Positions 9,736 through 18,019 of a DNA stretch of 64,000 nt are shown in pieces (position 1 is the stretch's first letter; each line of letters opens with the position of its first letter). The stretch comes from Metasolibacillus fluoroglycofenilyticus. Lineage in GTDB: Bacteria > Bacillota > Bacilli > Bacillales_A > Planococcaceae. The notes below the pieces were generated by a model that was given only the letters and a program-made list of their open reading frames with translations, did no database searches and was not told where the DNA came from. The stretch covers positions 992,001-1,056,000 of the forward strand of contig NZ_PYWK01000001.1 of the NCBI RefSeq assembly GCF_003049645.1. The letters run 5' to 3'. The position numbers and the translations under genes are program-made.

Positions 9736-10937
9736 CGGTTTTTAAGTATACAGGTCGCACTTCAGCAGGTGTCACGAAAAAGGGCACAATTGAGGCGGCA
9801 AATCAAAATGCAGCCATTGCCAAACTTCGTGAGCGTGGCATTAATCCACGTGAAATTAGCGAATCTTCAAGTATCATGCATATGGAGATTAATATTGGTA
9901 CTAAAGTAAAAAATCAAGATTTTGTTATTTACTGTAGGCAATTTGCGACATTAATACGCGCAGGTGTTTCAATTGTAGAGGCAACAAATATTTTGGCTCG
10001 TCAATCCACTTCAAAGCCGTTAAAAAGAGCGCTAGAGCAAGTGGAGGATGATGTGCGCTCAGGTATCGCCTTCTCAGGGGCTGTGAGCAAGCATCCGAAA
10101 GTATTTCCAGAGCTATTTATCAATATGATGCGCTCTGGGGAAGCAACAGGGAATATTGATAGCACGCTTGAACGCTTAGCTAATATGTTTGAAAAGCAAT
10201 ACAATTTGAAGAAAAAAGTGCAATCGACGTTAGCTTATCCAGCCGTTTTAACTGTTTTAATTATCGTCGTTGTCGCATTTCTACTTATTGTTATTGTCCC
10301 AAGCTTTGTTACATCCTTTGAAGATATGGGGGCAGAGCTACCGACAATTACAGTGATTACTGTCGCCTTTAGTGCATGGCTCCAAAAGTTTTGGTGGCTT
10401 GTTTTACTTGTCGTCATTGTAGCTATTGCTGTATTCGCTTATTTATTCAAAAATAATAAGCAATTTCATTTCAATGTTCATTACATGCTACTGAAAATGC
10501 CACTTTTCGGGCCATTGCTTCAAAAAACAGCTATCGCGCGTTTAATGCGTACACTGGCATCACTTTTCAGCGCAGCAGTGCCAATTTTACAAGCATTAAC
10601 GATTTCTGAAAAGGTAAGTGGTAACCCCGTCGTCGGAAAAGTGATGCTTGATGCAAGAGCTAGCCTCGAGCGTGGAAGTACACTATCAGAGCCGCTTGAG
10701 CAAAGCTGGATTTTCCCACCGATGGTCACGAGTATGACGCAAATCGGTGAAACGACAGGCTCACTTGACTTTATGCTTGAGAAAATTGCCGACTTTTACG
10801 AGGAAGAGGTTGACCGTTCAGTCGACACATTAAAATCATTGATTGAACCATTAATGATTGTTTTTTTAGCCGCCGCGGTAGGCATTATAGTGGCAGCCAT
10901 CTTTATGCCAATGTTTAGCCTTTACGAACAAATGTAA
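9732..10937 (+). CDS. pilC: Type IV pilus inner-membrane platform protein PilC
   Basis: Protein of 401 residues with two T2SSF domains (about residues 65-190 and 270-395), each ending in hydrophobic segments (for example around 172-195, 222-245 and 375-400). This is the polytopic platform that links the PilB/PilT motors to the growing pilus. The start is TTG 9732, embedded in the pilT stop (TTGA), with the ribosome site inside the pilT end. Length and domain duplication match PilC/GspF. Confidence 0.95.
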   Translation: MTVFKYTGRTSAGVTKKGTIEAANQNAAIAKLRERGINPREISESSSIMHMEINIGTKVKNQDFVIYCRQFATLIRAGVSIVEATNILARQSTSKPLKRALEQVEDDVRSGIAFSGAVSKHPKVFPELFINMMRSGEATGNIDSTLERLANMFEKQYNLKKKVQSTLAYPAVLTVLIIVVVAFLLIVIVPSFVTSFEDMGAELPTITVITVAFSAWLQKFWWLVLLVVIVAIAVFAYLFKNNKQFHFNVHYMLLKMPLFGPLLQKTAIARLMRTLASLFSAAVPILQALTISEKVSGNPVVGKVMLDARASLERGSTLSEPLEQSWIFPPMVTSMTQIGETTGSLDFMLEKIADFYEEEVDRSVDTLKSLIEPLMIVFLAAAVGIIVAAIFMPMFSLYEQM

Positions 10938-11037
10938 AGGCAATGGACGTTTTGCAAGGAGGTGAACTAAGGTGCAACAAACGTCCGAGCAAAAGCAAAA
11001 CACTACCCAATACATTGAAAAACAAGGAGGAAATAAT

Positions 11038-11499
11038 ATGTTTCAAACACTAAAAAAACGTATTAAAAACGAGAAAGGTTTAACACTAATTGAGCTATTA
11101 GCAGTAATTGTGATTTTAGCGATTGTTGCTGCAATTGCTGTTCCGGCGATTGGGAATATTATTGATAATAGTAGATACAAAGCTGTAAAATCAGATGCTA
11201 TTAATGTAATAAATGCTGCCAATATTTATTTTACAGATAATCCAAATGCAGATTCAGTAACTGTAAAAGAATTGAAGGATAATGGCTTTTTAGATAACGA
11301 AGGGAAAATTGCTGAAGAAATTAGTGGAACGACTTCTACAGTAGCTAAAGGGGGTTCTACTGGTGTAGGCTCTGCACATGAATTAACAACTGGAACAATA
11401 GATTATGATGGTAATAATGATATTACATTCTCTGGAGCAACTATAAAAGAAATTAATGAGCATGATGATAAAACAGTTACTACCGTTGGTAACCCATAA
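11038..11499 (+). CDS. Major type IV pilin (prepilin)
   Basis: Protein of 153 residues: basic leader ending KNEKG, then LTLIE with Glu at +5 and a long hydrophobic helix to about residue 40, then a small C-terminal domain rich in G, T, D and N with no cysteines. ATG 11038 follows a perfect AAGGAGG. An in-frame GTG at 10972 has its own strong site (AAGGAGGTGA, 10956-10965) and would add 22 residues to the leader. It sits right after the platform gene and has the best ribosome site of the cluster, as expected for the abundant subunit. A hairpin follows directly. Calling it the major pilin rests on position and ribosome-site strength. Confidence 0.85.
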   Translation: MFQTLKKRIKNEKGLTLIELLAVIVILAIVAAIAVPAIGNIIDNSRYKAVKSDAINVINAANIYFTDNPNADSVTVKELKDNGFLDNEGKIAEEISGTTSTVAKGGSTGVGSAHELTTGTIDYDGNNDITFSGATIKEINEHDDKTVTTVGNP

Positions 11500-11511
11500 T
11501 CTTTCATCGAG

Positions 11512-11533
11512 CATCCAATTTTTATATTGGATG
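11512..11533 (+). terminator. Hairpin after the major pilin gene (attenuator or stabiliser)
   Basis: CATCCAAT (11512-11519) pairs with ATTGGATG (11526-11533). No T-run follows, so it is a weak terminator at best. It may partially reduce read-through into pilM or protect the pilin mRNA 3' end. Confidence 0.45.
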
Positions 11534-11587
11534 TTCCATTGAAGGATTAATTGTTGCATTTATTGAAATTGAATCATTAGAGCAAGT

Positions 11588-11901
11588 CTGTTGATTATGT
11601 AAATAATATATTAATTATCGTGCCCTATAGGGGGAAATGCTTTTCTACTAGCCATACACTCGTTGATTGTAGTGAAGGGGTGATTCCATCGGGATCAGAG
11701 GTAGGGAGGCTAAAATCGCCGCGTCCTGCGGCAACGCCTCCATGACCAACTTCGTGTTGGCCTCGAGCTGAAAATCCATTTATTTCGGCGAATGCCGAAA
11801 TAAATTAGTTGAAGCCACACCCCGAGGAAAGCGTTCCCCGTAACGGAAATCAACGAATTGCTAGGCATTCTCTATAAAATAAAGGCTAATCAACACGCTT
11901 G
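11588..11901 (+). repeat. Family B dispersed structured repeat (copy B1)
   Basis: About 314 bp, highly similar to 60968-61266. Internal hairpins: GCCGCGTCCTGCGGC (11718-11732), CCAAC-TTCGT-GTTGG (11747-11761) and an 11-bp stem TTTATTTCGGC/GCCGAAATAAA. Outer segments CGTTGATT and AATCAACG also pair. The downstream half (GAGGAAAGCG...GGAAATCAACG) resembles a repeat I recall as common in Bacillaceae genomes. It lies between the pilin gene and pilM, filling the roughly 440-bp gap. Confidence 0.8.
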
Positions 11902-11940
11902 TCATCTTAGCATAGAACGCACAAAAAGGAGCTGCACCAT

Positions 11941-12918
11941 ATGTTCAAATTTAAAAAGAAGTCACATGTAGCAATGGAACTAAATGATTACATATTGCGT
12001 GTGCTCGTAAAAAAAGGTGAGCAGGTAACGCAATGGGAAACATATGATATTTTGCTTGCACAAGGAATTGTTCAGGAGGGCGTTATCGTAGATGAGGTAG
12101 CGCTCTACAAAATTATTAAAGAGAATCTAGCATTGTTTGGTGGGAAGAAGCAGCTTGTACGCACATTTGTGCCGGATACATCTGTTTTATTAAAGACATT
12201 CGAGCATCCGGACGATGTGGCTGGGAGCAAGCTGAAGCCTTATGTACAAATGGAGCTAGGGCGTACAGTGCATTTGCCGTTTCATGAGCCATTAATTGAT
12301 GTTTATGACCCGATTGAAGGGGACGGGCAGGCGACATTGTTTGCAGCGCCTTCAGAGGAAGTGACGAAGCTTGTTAATTTATTGTTAGATGCACCACTCA
12401 CGCCAGAGGCTATCGATATTCGGGCACTATGTCATTTGAGATTACTAGAAAAAATGGAGCAATTACAAAATAATAAAACATATATGATTACGAATTGGTT
12501 GATTAACGAATTAACGGTTTGTATTTATTCGAATGGACATGTTGATTTTTTACGCTTCCAAACAATCGACACAGATTTGACAAAATGGCATGGGGTAGTT
12601 GATAGTCAAAATGAAGTGACGTTCTCCTATACTGGGGAGGAAGAGGACTATCGAATGCTCCTTATCGACCGTGTAATGGAGCTTGACCGAATTATGAATT
12701 TCTTTAGGTTCTCTCTGCATAAAGGTGAAAAAATGATTGATGAAATTATAGTTATGGGCGATAATCCATGGCTTCCTGTTATCAGTGAGCTAATTGCTGA
12801 AAGCTTGCCGATAGCGCTTAAAATAGTTGATGATAAAGCGATTCAGCAACATTATCCGAATATGAAAGGCAAATATACGGCGCTTATGGGACTTGCTTTG
12901 AAGGAGGTACAGACATGA
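11941..12918 (+). CDS. pilM: PilM-like actin-fold pilus assembly protein
   Basis: Protein of 325 residues of the PilM/FtsA-like ATPase family, a cytoplasmic protein that binds the N-terminus of PilN and joins the alignment complex PilMNO. The N-terminal segment (MELNDYILRVLV) and the 'KTFVPD...EHPDD' part resemble PilM subdomains. Phosphate-loop motifs are weak, as is common in Firmicute PilM. AAAAGGAGC precedes ATG 11941. The last bases overlap pilN (ATGA). The family call is supported by the order M-N-O as well as sequence. Confidence 0.8.
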   Translation: MFKFKKKSHVAMELNDYILRVLVKKGEQVTQWETYDILLAQGIVQEGVIVDEVALYKIIKENLALFGGKKQLVRTFVPDTSVLLKTFEHPDDVAGSKLKPYVQMELGRTVHLPFHEPLIDVYDPIEGDGQATLFAAPSEEVTKLVNLLLDAPLTPEAIDIRALCHLRLLEKMEQLQNNKTYMITNWLINELTVCIYSNGHVDFLRFQTIDTDLTKWHGVVDSQNEVTFSYTGEEEDYRMLLIDRVMELDRIMNFFRFSLHKGEKMIDEIIVMGDNPWLPVISELIAESLPIALKIVDDKAIQQHYPNMKGKYTALMGLALKEVQT

Positions 12919-13514
12919 TACCAGATATAAATCTGTTACCTCACGTTAGTAGAACCGAATCAAATTTTAAAATTTTTTATAGCATTTTAGCAATCGCTAC
13001 GTTGCTTCTATTGAGTTTAATTGTATGGCAGTCTTTTGCGACACAGGCAGAAGTTACAAAGCTTACGAACGAGCAGCAAGCACTGCAAGCGCAAAGAGAC
13101 CAGCTTCAAAATGACTATAATGCACTGTTAAATGCGAATACTGGCTCTATAGAACAGGCGGTTATATTTGTTGAAAAAGTATCTTACCCTGTATCGCCTT
13201 TAGTTGATGAGGTGCGTGCATTACTGATACCGAACAGCTATTTACGTAACTACATGTTTGGTGAGGAAAAAGTAACTGTTAGAGCTGATTTTGAAACATT
13301 TACAGACATTTCAAAATATGTGGCACTACTAGAACAAAGCGAATATTTTAATGATGTTCAGCTAGGTACGGTTACAGATTTCGAAGTGAATCCAAGTGGT
13401 GCTAATGATACGATTAATGAAAATGAAGTGGATTTTGGCAGCGTATCTCGCTACTCTGTTCAAATCGAGCTATATATTGATAAAATATATTTAGCTAACG
13501 GGGGTGTTCAGTAA
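12915..13514 (+). CDS. pilN: PilN-like pilus assembly membrane protein
   Basis: Protein of 199 residues. The N-terminal MIPDINLLPHVSR is the conserved PilN motif (INLLP) that docks on PilM. One membrane helix follows (about residues 22-43), then a coiled-coil segment (45-75) and a small alpha/beta domain, the standard PilN build. It overlaps pilM by four bases and pilO by one base, so the three genes are translationally coupled. Confidence 0.85.
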   Translation: MIPDINLLPHVSRTESNFKIFYSILAIATLLLLSLIVWQSFATQAEVTKLTNEQQALQAQRDQLQNDYNALLNANTGSIEQAVIFVEKVSYPVSPLVDEVRALLIPNSYLRNYMFGEEKVTVRADFETFTDISKYVALLEQSEYFNDVQLGTVTDFEVNPSGANDTINENEVDFGSVSRYSVQIELYIDKIYLANGGVQ

Positions 13515-14200
13515 TGTTTAGCAATAAAAATTCAGCCCCAATTTTGTTGACAGCGCTTATCGCACTGATTTTGTTCGCAAGCTATTATTATTTTGTTTTA
13601 CCAAAAAAGCAGGAGGCAGAGCGTTTGAACAGCTCTGTATCTAGTCTTCAGCAGGAAATTATAAGCTTACAATCGCAAATTGCGCTGAAGCAAAATGAAG
13701 AGAGAAAAGCTCCAGAAAATCTTTTTGCACTGCAAAAGAAAGTACCAGCGCATAAAGATATTGTGAATTTATTATTAAATATGGAAGAAATTGAATTGCT
13801 ATCCACATCTAAAATTACAGGAATGCAATTTAATAATTATGATGCTTTAGTAAGTGAGTCTGAGCTACAGGACCCAATTGATACAGAAGCTGACTCAGCA
13901 ACAGAAGAACAAGCGACTGAGGAGTTACCAACCTCTTCAATTGCTAAGGAAACATTGCCACCAGAGCTGCAAATGGTCACATTTAATATTGAATTAGAAT
14001 CGAAGAATGAAGCGGATTTGACTATATTTTTGAAAGAATTAGAGTCCTTGCAGCGTGTTATTCGGGTTGATCAAATTGATTTACAGGTTCCCGGAGAAGC
14101 GGATTTAGTAGAAGATGGTACACCTAAAACAGTTTCTGCTACAATACAAGCAACAACATTCTATTATGATTCAGCAGAAAACTCCTACCACTATAAATAA
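13514..14200 (+). CDS. pilO: PilO-like pilus assembly membrane protein
   Basis: Protein of 228 residues with one N-terminal membrane helix (about 8-27), a coiled coil (about 35-65), an acidic low-complexity linker (about 115-150, many E/D/T/S) and a C-terminal ferredoxin-like region. This matches PilO, the partner of PilN in the inner-membrane alignment complex. The start overlaps the pilN stop by one base. A perfect 12-bp inverted repeat and a family A repeat follow before pilD. Confidence 0.8.
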   Translation: MFSNKNSAPILLTALIALILFASYYYFVLPKKQEAERLNSSVSSLQQEIISLQSQIALKQNEERKAPENLFALQKKVPAHKDIVNLLLNMEEIELLSTSKITGMQFNNYDALVSESELQDPIDTEADSATEEQATEELPTSSIAKETLPPELQMVTFNIELESKNEADLTIFLKELESLQRVIRVDQIDLQVPGEADLVEDGTPKTVSATIQATTFYYDSAENSYHYK

Positions 14201-14220
14201 TTTGATGAATGCTTCATTGT

Positions 14221-14260
14221 TTTTGATACAGCGAGCGGTTGTACTCTTGCTGTATCAAAA
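14221..14260. terminator. Hairpin after pilO
   Basis: TTTTGATACAGC (14221-14232) and GCTGTATCAAAA (14249-14260) form a perfect 12-bp stem with a 16-nt loop. No strong T-run follows on the plus strand, so termination may be partial. Confidence 0.55.
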
Positions 14261-14261
14261 T

Positions 14262-14352
14262 AAAGCCTCCGGCGGATGTCACAGATTTTGAGGAGGAGTT
14301 TTCGAGCAAGCTCGAAAAAATCTGGACCAATTATACCAAGGCGTAATTGGTT
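14262..14352 (+). repeat. Family A dispersed repeat (copy A2, short form)
   Basis: Contains the core GCCTCCGGCGGATGTCACAG, the paired TTCGAGC/GCTCGAA and AGATTTT/AAAATCT segments, and the terminal palindrome AATTATACC-AA-GGCGTAATT (14329-14348). It ends about 18 bp before the pilD start, so it lies in the pilD leader. Confidence 0.8.
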
Positions 14353-14369
14353 ATGTAGGTGAGTAAATA

Positions 14370-15125
14370 ATGACAATCACATATACCATATTTTCTTTTT
14401 TACTAGGGCTTATACTCGGCTCTTTTTATAATGTTGTAGGCTTACGTATTCCCAAAAATGAATCCATTGTTTATCCAGGCTCTCATTGTACAAATTGTCG
14501 CCGCTCATTAACTGCTCTAGATTTAGTACCAGTACTTTCCTATATTTTATTGCGCGGGAAATGTCGTACATGTAAAGTGCGCATTTCCCCAATATATATG
14601 ATTATGGAGCTTCTAACAGGGCTCTTTTTTGCCTTGTCCTATTGGCAGCTTGGGCTTTCGTTAGAGCTTATTGTTGCTTGGCTTTTTATTTCGTTACTCA
14701 TTATTATTACAGTGTCAGATACCGCTTATATGCTAATACCAAACAAAATATTATTGTTCTTTTTACCTTTATTAGTATTAGGACGAGTTCTATCACCTTT
14801 AGAGCCTTGGTGGGATAGCTTGCTCGGTGCAGCAATTGGCTTTGGAGTTTTGCTACTCATTGCAGTTGTTTCCAAAGGAGGCATGGGCGGGGGCGATATA
14901 AAGCTATTTTTCGTTATAGGGCTTGTTCTTGGTACAGTTAATACATTATTAACATTATTTTTAGCAGCAGTTATCGGCATGATTGTCGGTCTTGTCATTC
15001 TTAAAAGACAAAATAAAGGTCGCAAAACCCCCATTCCATTTGGGCCATCTATTGCATTGGCAGCTATTATCGTCTACTTTTTTGGTGATAGCATGATGGA
15101 TTGGTATATAAATTTATTCCTCTAG
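14370..15125 (+). CDS. pilD: Prepilin peptidase / N-methyltransferase PilD
   Basis: Protein of 251 residues, an A24-family membrane aspartyl protease that removes prepilin leaders and methylates the new N-terminus. The N-terminal domain has the two zinc CxxC pairs (CTNC and CRTC) needed for the bifunctional form. The catalytic aspartates are in SDTAYMLIPN and in GGGDIKLF (the GxGD motif). About seven hydrophobic segments are visible. AGGTGAG precedes ATG 14370. It should process all three or four prepilins of this locus. Confidence 0.93.
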   Translation: MTITYTIFSFLLGLILGSFYNVVGLRIPKNESIVYPGSHCTNCRRSLTALDLVPVLSYILLRGKCRTCKVRISPIYMIMELLTGLFFALSYWQLGLSLELIVAWLFISLLIIITVSDTAYMLIPNKILLFFLPLLVLGRVLSPLEPWWDSLLGAAIGFGVLLLIAVVSKGGMGGGDIKLFFVIGLVLGTVNTLLTLFLAAVIGMIVGLVILKRQNKGRKTPIPFGPSIALAAIIVYFFGDSMMDWYINLFL

Positions 15126-15189
15126 CGTTGCTAACAATAAATAATTAGCATAATATAATACTAATTACTTAGAAGTGGAGGGAATATTT

Positions 15190-15882
15190 ATGAAGCCAAT
15201 TATTGCACTGACAATGCATACAGGAGATAAGAAGCTCGAAATTAATGAAACATACATACAATCGGTAGAGCTAGCTGGGGGAATACCTTTATGCATCCCA
15301 CATCTTGCCGCACAGGATGTAGAGGCAGTATTAAATAAAGTAGATGGCTTGCTATTAATTGGAGGACATGATGTGAATCCTTACTTATACGCACAGGAGC
15401 CACATGAAAAGCTAGGTATGTTCCATACGAAGCGAGATAATAGTGATTTAGCGATTTTACAAAGTGCCTTAACTAGAAAAATGCCAATACTTGCGATTTG
15501 TCGTGGACATCAAGTATTGAATGTGGCATTTGGTGGTACGTTGATTCAAGATATTCCATCACAATGGGAGCAGCCCATTGCCCATGTGCAAACTTCTATA
15601 AGAGATGAGGCAACACACACCGTCAAAATTCAGGGTGAGCAATTGCGTGGAATTTTTGGGGCAGAACAAATTCGAACAAACTCCTTCCATCATCAAGCAA
15701 TCGACCAACTAGGTGAGGGGTTAGTAGCTGCTGGTACGGCACTGGATGGTGTCAATGAGGCAGTCGAACATAGTGAGCACCCATTTTGCATCGGTGTACA
15801 ATGGCATCCAGAGGCAATGGCTCCATCTGGAGATGCGCACTCCATTAAACTTTTTAAAGCCTTCATTGAAGCATGTAAATAA
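15190..15882 (+). CDS. Gamma-glutamyl-gamma-aminobutyrate hydrolase-like class I amidase (peptidase C26)
   Basis: Protein of 230 residues with a class I glutamine-amidotransferase fold. The nucleophile elbow is AICRGHQVLN (Cys), and the catalytic His/Glu lie in GVQWHPEA near residue 200. The family (PuuD-like, YvdE) cleaves gamma-glutamyl amides such as gamma-glutamyl-GABA. ATG 15190 was chosen because GGAGGG lies 7-12 bases upstream; an in-frame GTG at 15175 would start inside that site. It is a single gene with no puu partners nearby, so the natural substrate is not known. Confidence 0.85.
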   Translation: MKPIIALTMHTGDKKLEINETYIQSVELAGGIPLCIPHLAAQDVEAVLNKVDGLLLIGGHDVNPYLYAQEPHEKLGMFHTKRDNSDLAILQSALTRKMPILAICRGHQVLNVAFGGTLIQDIPSQWEQPIAHVQTSIRDEATHTVKIQGEQLRGIFGAEQIRTNSFHHQAIDQLGEGLVAAGTALDGVNEAVEHSEHPFCIGVQWHPEAMAPSGDAHSIKLFKAFIEACK

Positions 15883-15904
15883 TAGAATTTATAAATCATC
15901 AAAT

Positions 15905-16090
15905 GGGTCGTCTGAAAAATCATTTTGAGACGGCTCGTTTTGTGATGAGGATAGTGACAATTTATTGTGGCTACCGCAGAAGTAAATGTTTTTTGCCGAA
16001 AGCGGAGTGTCAGGTATAAGCATATTTAGAGAAGATTTAATATAGAAGTAAGGGGCTGTCGAAAAAATATATACTTTTCGAACAGCCCCT
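15905..16090. repeat. Family C MITE-like repeat (copy C1)
   Basis: Homologous in parts to 52340-52488: the GTCTGAAAA(A/G)TCATTT start, an internal AGTGACAATT segment and a terminal GGGGCTGTC...ACAGCCCC hairpin. The left end is GGGTCGTCTGAAAA and the right end TTTTCGAACAGCCCC, imperfect terminal inverted repeats. It fills the gap between the amidase gene and the convergent MFS gene. Confidence 0.65.
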
Positions 16091-16093
16091 ATT
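16051..16093. terminator. Bidirectional terminator formed by the end of repeat C1
   Basis: AGGGGCTGTCGAAAA (16051-16065) pairs with TTTTCGAACAGCCCCT with a one-base bulge. It can stop both the amidase transcript and the convergent MFS transcript. Confidence 0.65.
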
Positions 16094-16108
16094 TATCGTT
16101 TAATTCAA

Positions 16109-17476
16109 TTATTCGTCAGTATTACCAGCCTCAGTTAATGATAAAGTTTTTGTTTCAGGAGCCCACGCTACAGAAACAACTAGACCGATAACTAAAATAA
16201 CCGTTAAGCAAAGCATTGTATTTTGTACACCTATATTTGCCATGCTCATTGGAAGTAAGAAAGTACTTGCTGCTGAGCCAAGTCGACTAATAGAAGTAGC
16301 AAAGCCTACCCCAGAAGAGCGAATATCCGTAGGGAAGCTTTCCGCAGGGAATACCCCTACTAAATTACTTACCGCTGATAAAATTAAAGTAAATATAGAG
16401 AAGGCGATAATCATTAAAACAGTTAAATTACTCGGTAAAATACTTAATAAGCCAAGTGCAATAATTAGTACAACGAACGAAGAAATTAAGAATCCACGTC
16501 TAGTAAATTTAATTGTGAACCAAATACCTAATAATGCACCAATAATTAGTAAACCATTTAATAATAAGTCAACGCCAAAGCCTTGCTGCAAGCCAATTTC
16601 ATCTAAAATAATTGGTAAGAATGTATAAATAGCAAAGTAAGGCATTACTAAACATACCCAAAAAATACTATTAAATAATGTACGTTTTATCATATCTTTA
16701 TGAAATAATGCCATAAAACCTTTTTTCTCTCCGACATGCTCTGTTTGGTCATCTAAAATAACGTTTGGACCAAAATGCTTTTGAACAATTTGTAAAGCCT
16801 CTTCATGTCGCCCCTTACTTGCTAGCCATCTCGGAGATTCTGGTGTACCCATACGGGCAAATAAAATAATTAATGCTGGAATAGCAGAAGAAGCAAGCAT
16901 CCATTTCCAAGCATCTGGAGAAGCGCTTGTCGCATAAATACCGACAATATTTGCTGCTACGTAACCGAATGTCCAAATAACACTAAACGAACCTAATAAA
17001 GGACCGCGATATTTACGTGGTGAAATTTCAGCTAATAATGTATGTCCTACACTGTAATCACCGCCTAGGCCAATACCGATTAAAATGCGGTAAATTACTA
17101 ATTCTGTTGGAGTTTCAGCGAAAAATTGTAAGACCGATGCAACTGTAATTAAAATAAAGCTAAGCACAAATATTTTTTGTCTTCCGATATGGTCAGAAAT
17201 CCAGCCTAAAATAAGACTCCCTAAAAAAAGGCCGAATAAAGCTGAACTACCAATTAAGCCAATCCAAAAAGAAGATAACTCCATTTGAGGTGCTAAAAGT
17301 GTAAGTGCAAATCCAACAATCCCTAAAATGTATCCATCTGTAAAGTGAGCACCAAAAGTTAATCCTGCAATTTTAATATGAAATTTATTTAATGGTACAT
17401 CATCGAGCTTAATCTGCTTTGTGTTGTTTATAGTTGTCGTACCCATAGAACGGTAATCCCCCATCTCTTTTGTCAT
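16109..17476 (-). CDS. MFS transporter, metabolite:H+ symporter type
   Basis: Protein of 455 residues with about twelve hydrophobic segments. The cytoplasmic loop 2-3 motif reads GWISDHIGRQKI (MFS motif A), and the segment after helix 4 reads RILIGIGLGGDYSVG, as in the sugar-porter / aromatic-acid:H+ symporter branch. The substrate is not readable. Candidate starts are ATG 17476 (no clear ribosome site) and ATG 17446, preceded by GGGGGA. It is transcribed leftward from a promoter near 17.8 kb that carries an operator-like motif also found at the lyase operon promoter. It is therefore probably the importer for that pathway (inference). Confidence 0.8.
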   Translation of the reverse strand: MTKEMGDYRSMGTTTINNTKQIKLDDVPLNKFHIKIAGLTFGAHFTDGYILGIVGFALTLLAPQMELSSFWIGLIGSSALFGLFLGSLILGWISDHIGRQKIFVLSFILITVASVLQFFAETPTELVIYRILIGIGLGGDYSVGHTLLAEISPRKYRGPLLGSFSVIWTFGYVAANIVGIYATSASPDAWKWMLASSAIPALIILFARMGTPESPRWLASKGRHEEALQIVQKHFGPNVILDDQTEHVGEKKGFMALFHKDMIKRTLFNSIFWVCLVMPYFAIYTFLPIILDEIGLQQGFGVDLLLNGLLIIGALLGIWFTIKFTRRGFLISSFVVLIIALGLLSILPSNLTVLMIIAFSIFTLILSAVSNLVGVFPAESFPTDIRSSGVGFATSISRLGSAASTFLLPMSMANIGVQNTMLCLTVILVIGLVVSVAWAPETKTLSLTEAGNTDE

Positions 17477-17489
17477 TTTGTCTGTAATG

Positions 17490-17722
17490 TTTAACCTTTT
17501 TCAGCAAAGGTCTTTCATCTCTATAGGTGATGAGATGAATACTAGTATTAAACTGACACCTACAGAAAGAAGTTAGCCTCCGACGAATGTCACAGATTTT
17601 GAAAAGAGGCCTGCATAATGTAGGTCAGTTAACCGTTGTCACAGGACGTGACGGCTTAAGTTAACTTGCACTAAGCAAGCTTGAAAAAATCTGAATGCCA
17701 TTACACCGGGGTGAAATTGATT
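17490..17722 (+). repeat. Family A dispersed repeat (copy A3)
   Basis: Starts near TTTCAGCAAAGGTC with the CATCTCTATAGGTGATG edge, then GCCTCCGACGAATGTCACAG and the hairpin GTCACAGGACGTGAC (17638-17652). It ends with ATTACACC-GG-GGTGAAAT. It lies inside the probable 5' leader of the MFS gene, antisense to that transcript. Confidence 0.75.
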
Positions 17723-17770
17723 TAAACGTAGAGGAAAGATATTAATTTCGTTCTTATTGTGAACAAATAA

Positions 17771-17819
17771 TTCATAATGCGAATATTTAAAATATATTTG
17801 ATGTTCACGTCATTGTCAA
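17771..17819 (-). promoter_or_regulatory. Sigma-A promoter and operator-like palindrome of the MFS gene
   Basis: On the minus strand: -35 TTGACA (17819-17814), a 17-bp spacer and -10 TATATT (17796-17791). The predicted transcription start is near 17784. Overlapping it is TTCGCATTATGAA (plus 17771-17783 read in reverse), nearly the same motif as TTCGCTATATGAA at the lyase promoter. Flanking GTGAAC and GTTCAC half-sites are also present. Confidence 0.65.
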
Positions 17820-17826
17820 TTGTTTT

Positions 17827-17841
17827 TTGAAAACGTTCTCT
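17827..17841. promoter_or_regulatory. CcpA cre-like site upstream of the MFS promoter
   Basis: TTGAAAACGTTCTCT fits the cre consensus WTGNAANCGNWNNCW at every fixed position. It is centred about 50 bp upstream of the predicted MFS transcription start, suggesting carbon catabolite control. Confidence 0.55.
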
Positions 17842-17861
17842 AAATGAGGAATATTCAGAAA

Positions 17862-17896
17862 AATAAAAAAACACCCAGAAAGTTAATCTTTCTGGG
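17862..17896 (-). terminator. Intrinsic terminator of the IclR gene
   Basis: Read on the minus strand: CCCAGAAAG stem (17896-17888) and CTTTCTGGG (17882-17874), followed by a T-run (17870-17865). It ends the iclR-type transcript just before the MFS promoter. Confidence 0.75.
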
Positions 17897-17944
17897 CAGT
17901 CAAAGCTTTTAGATTAACATAATGTTAATCACTCAGTTTAATAA

Positions 17945-17990
17945 ACGCATCCATTTTGCCACCAATAAAGGTGGGGGACTACTGTCCATA
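17945..17990 (-). repeat. Family A edge fragment
   Basis: CCACCAATAAAGGTGGGGGA resembles, on the minus strand, the family A left edge (hairpin CCCAC-TTCTATA-GGTGG next to AGAAGTC). Only this edge is present. A nearby ATTAACATAATGTTAAT palindrome is unrelated. Confidence 0.4.
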
Positions 17991-18019
17991 TACCTTTTGC
18001 CTTGCTATCGGCACAAAAA

